A DNA stretch of 5,042 nt from Candidatus Zixiibacteriota bacterium. GTDB lineage: Bacteria > Zixibacteria > MSB-5A5 > GN15 > FEB-12. A model generated the notes under the pieces. The model made no database searches. It was not told the DNA's origin and saw only the letters and a list, made by a program, of their open reading frames with translations. The stretch lies in assembly GCA_018816665.1 (NCBI GenBank), contig JAHIVM010000148.1:1-5042 (forward strand). Reading direction: 5' to 3'. This document shows, piece by piece, positions 1-5,042 of the stretch. The stretch's first letter is position 1; each line of letters begins with the position of its first letter. The translations under genes were made by a program, and so were the position numbers.

Positions 1-1
1 C

Positions 2-772
2 CTGGACCTTCCGGAGGGAGGCGACAAACGTCAGCTCGGGTCACCGGTGGGTTTTCATTTCGGCTGCTTTGTGGCTACCAACAAGAACGAATTGACGCTG
101 TTCAAGCATACCGGAGGCAGCCGCCTGGTCGAGGTGGAGCTTCCTGAGCCGATCGAAAAAGTCCTGGGCATCACCAACGTGGTGGATTCCACGGGCAAAA
201 CGTACCTGCCCCGTCATCGCTTGCACGAGGATCCTGCCGCCGGCGCCTACGCTATTGAAGAGCGGCGGGGACGACTGGTACTGTGGTTTGACTTTTCATC
301 GCGCCTGGAATTGCCGCCCGACTCCTTGACGCTGACGTATTCCGTGACGGGTGGCACGGCGGCCAACGGGATTGAAATCGGCCAGATCACCGACCTGTAC
401 GAAAGCCACCCCGGCCTCTCCGGGGGCGCCAACGTGGTGCGGACGACCGGGGCGATGCCGGCCAAGACCGAAAAACAGATTGTCGACGAGGTGTCGGCCC
501 GTCTGCGCAACCGCGACCGCGCCCTGAGCTATGCGGAAATCGCCCGCTGGGCAAGGAGTTTTGATCCCCGCATCAAACGGGCGCAATGCGCCAACGGCGT
601 CGAGCGCACTCCCAACGGTGTGCGACGGTGTGTGGTGATCCGGATCGATGTGACGGAGTCGGAGTTTTATTCCGACGATGAACTCGAGTTGATGCGTGAG
701 CGGCTGGGCCGTTTCCTGAAGTCGCGGGCGCCGCTGAATACACACTTCAAGGTGGAGATCCGCAAGACATGA
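2..772 (+). CDS. tssF: TssF-like T6SS baseplate subunit, C-terminal part (5' end outside window)
   Basis: This reading frame is open from position 2 with no stop before TGA at 770-772, so the gene starts upstream; about 256 residues are visible. A GTG at 47 is in frame but sits inside continuous coding sequence and is not a convincing start. TssF is a wedge subunit of the T6SS baseplate, related to phage gp6/J proteins, and acts in the cytoplasm beside TssG. The visible part has a beta-rich first half. From about residue 121 it resembles a baseplate J-like region: a stretch with RNRDRALSYAEIARW (about residues 169-183) recalls the J-family segment in which a charged helix ends in 'RAVT' and leads into a new small domain. 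The end, with LNTHFKVEI, resembles the 'NSF' terminus of canonical TssF. The 4-bp ATGA overlap with a recognisable tssG and the nearby tssK strongly favour TssF. Similarity to canonical TssF is otherwise low, so a gp6/J-like paralogue is the alternative. Confidence 0.68.
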   Translation: MDLPEGGDKRQLGSPVGFHFGCFVATNKNELTLFKHTGGSRLVEVELPEPIEKVLGITNVVDSTGKTYLPRHRLHEDPAAGAYAIEERRGRLVLWFDFSSRLELPPDSLTLTYSVTGGTAANGIEIGQITDLYESHPGLSGGANVVRTTGAMPAKTEKQIVDEVSARLRNRDRALSYAEIARWARSFDPRIKRAQCANGVERTPNGVRRCVVIRIDVTESEFYSDDELELMRERLGRFLKSRAPLNTHFKVEIRKT

Positions 773-1683
773 GCCCGGCCCGAACCGCGACCATGCCGAA
801 TTTCTGCGACCGGCATCAACCCTTTCATGCGACCACGGCACTGATGACCCTGATGCGACTCGGGGTTGATGTGGACACGATCGAGTTACTGGCCGCCGGT
901 GAACACGAAAACTACCGGGGCGAGGTTCGCGAGCAGGAGCCAAAAGCCGGTACCGAGATCGGGCCCGGAACGCGTATTCGCCTGCATGTCGGCTGTGTCG
1001 GTGTCGTCGATCACATGCCCTACCAGTTTTTCTACGGTCTGGATCCAAAAGCGAACCGGCCCCGCACCTGGGAAGACAACGCGCGTCGATTAACCGCCCC
1101 GTTTGATTCGGCGGTAATCAGGCATGAAAGTATCGCCCGTTTCCAGGAGTTGCTGTACGGCCAGGGCTTCACCGAACGCGGCCATACCGCGCGCTACCTG
1201 GACCTCTTTCACTTTGAGGACTCCCTGATCTCCGACGCCCACGATGAAGGCGTGCTCTGGTCGGCACTGATGCCTCTGTTTCATCAGTGGGCCGGCAACG
1301 CCGAAAGCATGGCCCGGGTACTGCACATGGTATTCGGCTACGAGTTTGAGATAATTGAAAGCGTTCCCAAAACGTATGACATTCCCCCCGAGCTGCAACT
1401 TCGTCTGGGTTCGCCTGAGGCACGGCTGGGACACGAAACACTGCTGGGAGATTCGTTCACCGAATCCGACTCCTGCTACGAGGTGGTAGTACGGGGCGTG
1501 CCGGCCGATGAGGTCTCCCGTTTTCTGCCCGGCGGCGACGGGCGGGGGAAACTTGAGCGAATTCTGGCGTTTTGCGCACCGGGGAATCTGGAATATCGGT
1601 TGCGCATTCGATCGACAGCGAAATGTCGGTCACTGGGCACAACGGGCGATGACGCTCGTCTGGGATATACCGCATATGTGTAA
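769..1683 (+). CDS. tssG: TssG-like T6SS baseplate subunit with N-terminal PASTA-like segment
   Basis: This 304-residue protein is the likely TssG partner of TssF in the baseplate wedge. The C-terminal half carries the family pattern: RLGHETLLGDSF (219-230), then FLPGG (252-256), and a terminal ARLGYTAYV (296-304), matching the usual 'RLG..A.LG', 'FLPGG' and 'RLG.T.WL' elements of TssG (Pfam VasB/TssG family). Before this, a helix with VFGYEFEI fits the part that precedes the 'PPE' linker. The N-terminus is unusual: residues 51-75 contain EPKAGTEIGPGT followed by an alternating hydrophobic strand, very like the second half of a PASTA domain, and residues 20-50 could supply its helix. The ATG at 769 is chosen because it overlaps the tssF stop (ATGA) and has GGTGGAG at 751-757, 11 nt away; the in-frame ATG at 793 lacks a good Shine-Dalgarno site. 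Assignment to TssG is firm; the PASTA-like reading is inference from motif shape. Confidence 0.85.
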   Translation: MSPARTATMPNFCDRHQPFHATTALMTLMRLGVDVDTIELLAAGEHENYRGEVREQEPKAGTEIGPGTRIRLHVGCVGVVDHMPYQFFYGLDPKANRPRTWEDNARRLTAPFDSAVIRHESIARFQELLYGQGFTERGHTARYLDLFHFEDSLISDAHDEGVLWSALMPLFHQWAGNAESMARVLHMVFGYEFEIIESVPKTYDIPPELQLRLGSPEARLGHETLLGDSFTESDSCYEVVVRGVPADEVSRFLPGGDGRGKLERILAFCAPGNLEYRLRIRSTAKCRSLGTTGDDARLGYTAYV

Positions 1684-1725
1684 CACTAACCGCTGCAAGA
1701 TGAGTGATCGGCGACCAGAGTTCGG

Positions 1726-1749
1726 GTTGTCGCCACAAACCTTGACAAC
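1726..1749. repeat. Short inverted repeat GTTGTC-N12-GACAAC overlapping the -35 box
   Basis: Perfect 6-bp arms lie at 1726-1731 and 1744-1749, the right arm covering most of the candidate -35 hexamer. The left arm also overlaps GTCGCC (1729-1734), which can pair with GGCGAC at 1710-1715, so the two hairpins would be mutually exclusive in RNA that reads through from tssG. It could be an operator or a weak folding switch, but 6-bp dyads are common by chance in a gap of this size. Confidence 0.22.
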
Positions 1750-1770
1750 GACAGGACGGGACTCTACCTT
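1742..1770 (+). promoter_or_regulatory. Candidate sigma70-type promoter upstream of tssK
   Basis: A perfect -35 hexamer TTGACA lies at 1742-1747, and 17 bp downstream is TACCTT at 1765-1770, which keeps the three most conserved -10 positions (first T, A, last T) but misses the other three. Transcription would begin near 1777, leaving a leader of about 20 nt before the tssK ATG that still includes its Shine-Dalgarno site. Placement in the only sizeable gap supports it. The weak -10 box and unknown host sigma preferences keep confidence low. Confidence 0.35.
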
Positions 1771-1786
1771 GCAACCAGGTGATTCT

Positions 1787-1790
1787 GAGG
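1787..1790 (+). promoter_or_regulatory. Ribosome binding site of tssK
   Basis: GAGG lies 7 nt before the ATG at 1798, within the usual spacing, and fixes that ATG as the tssK start. Confidence 0.65.
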
Positions 1791-1797
1791 CAACATA

Positions 1798-3246
1798 ATG
1801 AGCGACTTTAAGTTACAGTCCGTGAACTGGCAGGACGGGATGCTCCTGTCCATGAAGCATCTCCGGGACCAGGAACGCTTTTTCGAGGAATTGGCCCGCT
1901 GGCACGCCGTTTCGGCGGGGAACCGGTTCGGGCTGGTACGACGGTCGGCGGCGGCCGAACCGGCCCTTATGCTCAGTTCCTCGCTCAGTGGAAATGTCCT
2001 GCGGGTCGAGGTCGTCCGCTGCCAGGCACTCACACCCGGCGGCCACTATATCGAGATCGGCTCCTCGGGCAATGAATCAATCATGGCCGAGGCCGAAATC
2101 ACGGCGGAGACCGTCCCGGTGTACCTGAGTGTTGACCCCGATGCCAAGCGTGTATGCGGCGATGCGGATCCTTCTGAAGATGTTCCGCGTATGCCGTACC
2201 TGTGCGGTTCGTATCAATTGCATCTGGGCAGCGAGCCGTCCATGCCGATGGGCCGGGTACTGCAAATCGCCGAGCTGCGGGCTGCCGGGGGAGACATTGC
2301 GCACGCAAAGCACTACTTCCCGCCGTGCCTGACGCTTGATGCCGATGAACGGCTGGGGCAGCAGGCAACAGACCTTCGCAACCGGCTTGAGAATCTGTTA
2401 TCGCTGGCCTCCCGGGCATACGCGGCTATCACTACCGCCGGGGCATTGTCCCAGGAAAGCTCCAGCGTGCAGGTAGCCTTCAAAGAAACCATGTATACCA
2501 TGGCGTACCATTTGTCGGCCACCCTGGACGAGTTCGTGGTGGGGCGCAACAGCGGCCACCCGATCGACTTTGTCATCGGGTTCAAAAAAATGCTGCGGGT
2601 ATTTTCCACGCTGCTGAATCTGCACCCCGGACTGAAAGACTATCTCAACGCCCGCTTTTTTATCAAGCAGTTGAATTCCGAGGTGGCTCACTTCCTGGCT
2701 TCAATAGACTCCTTCCTGCTGGCCGAGTACAACCATCGTGATATCGGCGGGCAGCTTCGCATGATCGGTGACACCATGGGCATCATGCGGGAAATCTTTG
2801 GTTTCCTGGCCCAACTGAAACGGGAACAACTGGGCCCGCAGGCGGTTGCTTCGGATACCCTGACCTACGCCGGAAAGTCATACCGGGCCGTCACTTGCAG
2901 CGGTCACGCGGTTTCGCAGGTGGGTGAACTCAGCTACCTGACCATTGACTTTGCGAGTCCGTCGCCGGTCGCCGACACGGTCGCACTCCTGTCAAAGGAG
3001 TTGTTTACGATCCCGGAATGGAATAACATGCAGGTGCGGCTGGGAATCAACGAGGCGCGCGGTCTTGGTGAGACGGATCCGGTCGATGTTGACGTGACTT
3101 CCTATGGCGACAAGGTGGCCCTGCATCCGCAGGATATGCTCAAGTCGCAGGCGGTTCGTCAGGTGACATTTATTTTCAGAGGCGCCCGGGACACCGGCAA
3201 ACTGGTGGCAATGGATTCATCCGACCTGGTGCTGTACTCGGCGTGA
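1798..3246 (+). CDS. tssK: TssK, T6SS baseplate-to-membrane adaptor
   Basis: The protein has 482 residues, slightly longer than the roughly 440-450 of standard TssK. TssK is a cytoplasmic trimer that binds the TssF/TssG wedge through its N-terminal part and the TssL/TssM membrane complex through its C-terminal domain. The N-terminus shows the family signature: VNWQDGMLLSMKHLRDQERF (9-28) parallels the canonical W-x-E-G-M-F-L-x-P-Q-H-F-x-x-Q-D, with W11, G14, M15, H21 and Q25 kept, and Asp and Met replacing the usual Glu and Pro. A beta-rich domain follows to about 160, then a long helical region (about 175-345) and a small C-terminal domain from about 354 (TLTYAGKSYRAV) that would be the membrane-complex-binding module. 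The ATG is supported by GAGG 7 nt upstream. It lies 114 bp after tssG and may have its own promoter. Family call is confident; sequence is divergent. Confidence 0.88.
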   Translation: MSDFKLQSVNWQDGMLLSMKHLRDQERFFEELARWHAVSAGNRFGLVRRSAAAEPALMLSSSLSGNVLRVEVVRCQALTPGGHYIEIGSSGNESIMAEAEITAETVPVYLSVDPDAKRVCGDADPSEDVPRMPYLCGSYQLHLGSEPSMPMGRVLQIAELRAAGGDIAHAKHYFPPCLTLDADERLGQQATDLRNRLENLLSLASRAYAAITTAGALSQESSSVQVAFKETMYTMAYHLSATLDEFVVGRNSGHPIDFVIGFKKMLRVFSTLLNLHPGLKDYLNARFFIKQLNSEVAHFLASIDSFLLAEYNHRDIGGQLRMIGDTMGIMREIFGFLAQLKREQLGPQAVASDTLTYAGKSYRAVTCSGHAVSQVGELSYLTIDFASPSPVADTVALLSKELFTIPEWNNMQVRLGINEARGLGETDPVDVDVTSYGDKVALHPQDMLKSQAVRQVTFIFRGARDTGKLVAMDSSDLVLYSA

Positions 3247-3249
3247 CAT

Positions 3250-3254
3250 AAGGA
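3250..3254 (+). promoter_or_regulatory. Ribosome binding site deciding a GTG start at 3261
   Basis: AAGGA ends 6 nt before the GTG at 3261. An in-frame TTG at 3255 would directly abut the AAGGA, leaving no spacer, so the GTG is the better start. Confidence 0.6.
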
Positions 3255-3260
3255 TTGACG

Positions 3261-4184
3261 GTGGACATTAAGCGTTACATACAAGACCTGTTCGGTTACC
3301 TGGACCGGTACGAAACGGCTTCGGCGCAATTCGAGACGGAGGCGTTTCTCCAGACCTACAACGGCATTATCGCCGTTCTGCATTCCCTGCGGGATCAGCG
3401 CAACGACGCCATGGCAGTGGATCACTTCCTCCTGGAGCGCATTCAGGCCGCGCCGCTGACGTCATCGGACCTGCGTCTGCTGACGGTCCAGGTGCTGATT
3501 ACGTACTTTGAGTCGGAGGCTGATACCGACGGTCAGACCAACCAGGCATATTCCTATTGTCGCGGCCTGCGGGCGGTGAAGCAGGATATCCCGTACTTTG
3601 AAAATCACCTCCTGCCGGCCATTTTTGAAGAAGGCAGTCTGGGCAACAACCTTCGCCTGCGGGAATTTCTGGTCGCAGAAATCGCTCGCTACATGGGGAA
3701 GTTCGGTCGTCCGATAGATCCCGGCATCACACCGGAGAAATTCCAGGCTATGCCGGATCATCTCAAGGTGGTGGAACTGACCCGCCGGCGGCTTGAACTG
3801 GGGACCGACCTCATGGCCGACCGGACCTCGCTGGAATTCCATCTGCAGCGAGTGGATGCGTTCACGCGCTGGAGTGCGAAAAACGCGTTTGTCGCGCACC
3901 TACTGACCAAATGGGGATATCTCAAAACATCGGATTTCTGGTCCCGGGTGAAGAGCGGATTCGCCGGCTTGCTCGGCAAAATGAAGGGTGCGTTTTCAAG
4001 TTTCGGGTACTTCCGACTCATCATGAATCAGCGCAACCCGGCCTACGTGTTTTATGGTGTCTTAATCGTCGTGTTTGTTTTTCTGGCCATTTACGTACCC
4101 ATGAAGTGGCAGCAGTACGGACAGGAGCAGTTGCAGGAGTTTCAGCAACGAACCCAGCAGTCGAGCAATGCCGGCGGCCGGTAA
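3261..4184 (+). CDS. TssL-like tail-anchored protein of the T6SS cluster (putative)
   Basis: From the GTG at 3261 the protein has 307 residues. About 260 residues look soluble and mostly helical, with many charged residues. One hydrophobic helix follows at about 261-281 (AYVFYGVLIVVFVFLAIYVP), then a glutamine-rich tail of about 26 residues. A basic stretch precedes the helix (KSGFAG, GKMKG, NQR), so the soluble part should be cytoplasmic and the tail outside the inner membrane. That is the topology of TssL (DotU), the cytoplasm-facing anchor that TssK binds, and the gene sits just after tssK, where tssL often occurs. However, I do not see the usual DotU motifs, such as the Cys-Ala-x-x-Asp-Glu element, so the role rests on topology and position, not on homology. 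It lies 14 bp after tssK and 27 bp before the GTPase gene, implying co-transcription. It could instead be a novel anchor protein unrelated to DotU. Confidence 0.6.
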   Translation: MDIKRYIQDLFGYLDRYETASAQFETEAFLQTYNGIIAVLHSLRDQRNDAMAVDHFLLERIQAAPLTSSDLRLLTVQVLITYFESEADTDGQTNQAYSYCRGLRAVKQDIPYFENHLLPAIFEEGSLGNNLRLREFLVAEIARYMGKFGRPIDPGITPEKFQAMPDHLKVVELTRRRLELGTDLMADRTSLEFHLQRVDAFTRWSAKNAFVAHLLTKWGYLKTSDFWSRVKSGFAGLLGKMKGAFSSFGYFRLIMNQRNPAYVFYGVLIVVFVFLAIYVPMKWQQYGQEQLQEFQQRTQQSSNAGGR

Positions 4185-4193
4185 CGATCAGGT

Positions 4194-4200
4194 GGAAGGT
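4194..4200 (+). promoter_or_regulatory. Probable ribosome binding site of the GTPase gene
   Basis: GGAAGGT lies 11 nt before the GTG at 4212, a slightly long spacing. An in-frame TAG at 4200-4202 means the GTG at 4212 is the first available start in this frame. Confidence 0.45.
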
Positions 4201-4211
4201 AGATCAGCCAA

Positions 4212-5042
4212 GTGAAATTCGGTAAGATTCTCAAGATATTCAAGAAGGGCTCCAAAGCGGCCTCGAAACGCAAGGGCGCGCAGAAAGGCGCCGGCGAGTT
4301 TGACTGGCCGGCCGGAGTCCGGATCGGCGTATTTGGCCATACCAACGCAGGTAAAACGGTGTATTTCACCGTGCTCAACGAAGAATGCAAGGTCTCGCGG
4401 AATCTGCAGTTGTCGGTCACGGACAATGCCACGGCCGCCGAGTTCCTGGCCAACTATCGGTCTATCTGGGGTCTTGGTGTCTCCTCTGAAGTGGGTACGG
4501 TGGTTGATCTCAAGGGGGAGAAGAAATTCCCCGATCCCACCCAGACCGAAAGAGTTCTGCGTTTCAACGCCATTCTTGAGGGTGACAAAAAGCTACCGGT
4601 GGTGGCCTATGACTATCCCGGCGCAGCCGTCTCGATCTCCGATCCCAGCGAGTTCAAGGACAAAGTCAGGGACTTCATGACGGGGTGCGACGGACTGCTG
4701 TTCATGTTTGATCCCAAGGTCCTCAGCGCCGAGTTGCAGACCCAGGCCCATGTTGCGGCCTTTGTGAACATGCTGGAGCAACTGGCCCCGTTGAGCGCCC
4801 GCCTGCCTATTCCGGCCGACCTGGTGATTACGAAGTCTGATATCCTCGACGGATTTACGGATGATGCCCAGGCGATTCTCATCGGCCCGGAAGATGAAAA
4901 TCTATTGTCTGAGAATTTTGAATACTTTCTGGAGCGGATTCTTTCCAGCCCGGCGGTCTCAAAAAATCCCGCCTGGTCGGGATCGGTACGCAAGGTGCTG
5001 GTGAGTTTGCGGGAGTTCCTGAAAGTTGTGATCGGTCGCACG
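4212..5042 (+). CDS. P-loop GTPase-like protein, possible TssM counterpart (3' end outside window)
   Basis: The frame stays open from GTG 4212 to the last base, giving the first 277 residues. A Walker A / G1 motif GHTNAGKT is at 42-49 after a hydrophobic strand (VRIGVF). A G3-like DYPG is at 134-137 after VVAY, and a G4-like TKSD is at 207-210 after DLVI, in the order and strand context of a TRAFAC-type GTPase. Residues 1-28 are strongly basic (ten Lys/Arg; begins MKFGKILKIFKK) and could form an amphipathic membrane-contacting helix. No transmembrane helix is visible, unlike TssM/IcmF, which has N-terminal membrane helices ahead of its GTPase domain. Position after the tail-anchored gene suggests a role in the same complex: a nucleotide-binding module working with that anchor, or a GTPase regulating assembly. 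The DO-GTPase ('double-GTPase') type of standalone GTPase is another possible relative. NTPase assignment is firm; the T6SS role is inference from context. Confidence 0.75.
   Translation, partial: MKFGKILKIFKKGSKAASKRKGAQKGAGEFDWPAGVRIGVFGHTNAGKTVYFTVLNEECKVSRNLQLSVTDNATAAEFLANYRSIWGLGVSSEVGTVVDLKGEKKFPDPTQTERVLRFNAILEGDKKLPVVAYDYPGAAVSISDPSEFKDKVRDFMTGCDGLLFMFDPKVLSAELQTQAHVAAFVNMLEQLAPLSARLPIPADLVITKSDILDGFTDDAQAILIGPEDENLLSENFEYFLERILSSPAVSKNPAWSGSVRKVLVSLREFLKVVIGRT

Larger units (their letters stand above)
1684..1797 (+). other. Intergenic gap between tssG and tssK
   Basis: This 114-bp stretch is the longest non-coding interval in a cluster whose other junctions are -4, +14 and +27 bp. 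It appears less G+C-rich than the flanking genes. It contains a candidate promoter (1742-1770), two short overlapping inverted repeats between 1710 and 1749, and the tssK ribosome binding site. No T-tract follows either repeat, so no intrinsic terminator is supported. An open frame from the 3' end of tssG runs through the gap to 1798, but it is out of frame with tssG and has no recognisable protein character. Confidence 0.6.

Noticed and set aside
296..1048. Long open frame on the - strand (250 codons) across the tssF-tssG junction
   Set aside because: It is antisense to two well-supported genes, is rich in Arg/His/Pro as expected of a shadow frame in G+C-rich coding DNA, and shows no recognisable domain.
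1710..1734. Possible rho-independent terminator after tssG (GGCGAC...GTCGCC)
   Set aside because: The stem is only 6 bp with a 13-nt loop, and no T-tract follows it.
1508..1798. Open frame on the + strand running from inside tssG through the gap to the tssK start
   Set aside because: Most of it overlaps the conserved TssG C-terminus in another frame. The product has no recognisable motif and no convincing ribosome binding site was noted.
3911..4225. Open frame on the + strand overlapping the end of the tail-anchored gene
   Set aside because: It is an out-of-frame shadow; the overlapping frame has a clear membrane helix, good start context and proper operon spacing.
4300..4680. Open frame on the + strand over the GTPase P-loop region
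   Set aside because: The frame from 4212 carries G1, G3 and G4 motifs in order; this one is Ser/Pro/Arg-rich and without motifs.
4613..5041. Open frame on the - strand opposite the GTPase gene
   Set aside because: It is antisense to the motif-bearing GTPase frame and has no recognisable features.
2..5042. Phage tail or extracellular contractile injection system instead of a T6SS
   Set aside because: TssK and TssG C-terminal signatures are specific to T6SS-type machines, and a membrane-anchored protein follows tssK. Free phage tails and eCIS particles do not encode TssK.

Overview
The window is a compact run of co-directional genes, all on the + strand, encoding the baseplate and an apparent membrane/motor module of a divergent type VI secretion system (T6SS). 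Base composition is moderately high in G+C, judged by eye at somewhat under 60%. Starts are a mix of ATG and GTG, preceded by purine-rich Shine-Dalgarno sites. The encoded proteins depart clearly from the proteobacterial T6SS-i type, so a lineage outside the usual Gamma/Betaproteobacteria is likely (for example Desulfobacterota, Zixibacteria, Gemmatimonadota or a similar phylum). The sequence alone does not fix the taxon.

Layout: (1) positions 2-772 hold the 3' part of a TssF-like baseplate gene whose C-terminal third resembles phage baseplate J/gp6 proteins. (2) 769-1683 is a TssG-like baseplate gene, coupled to tssF by an ATGA overlap. Its C-terminal half is clearly TssG, and its N-terminus carries a PASTA-like segment. 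(3) 1684-1797 is the only real gap; it holds a plausible sigma70-type promoter and small inverted repeats. (4) 1798-3246 is TssK, with a recognisable N-terminal signature. (5) 3261-4184 encodes a mostly soluble protein with one C-terminal membrane helix, in the place and topology expected for TssL but without a clear DotU signature. (6) 4212 to the window end encodes the start of a P-loop GTPase-like protein. It has a lysine-rich N-terminus and no transmembrane helices, in the position where TssM (IcmF) might be expected.

Working model (inference): TssF and TssG form the wedge, and TssK is the adaptor that docks the baseplate to the membrane. The tail-anchored protein plus the GTPase would supply the docking platform that TssL/TssM provide in standard systems. 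The most unusual points are the PASTA-like segment in a presumed cytoplasmic baseplate protein, and the separation of the membrane helix (gene 5) from the GTPase domain (gene 6). No RNA genes, mobile elements, CRISPR arrays or rho-independent terminators were seen.
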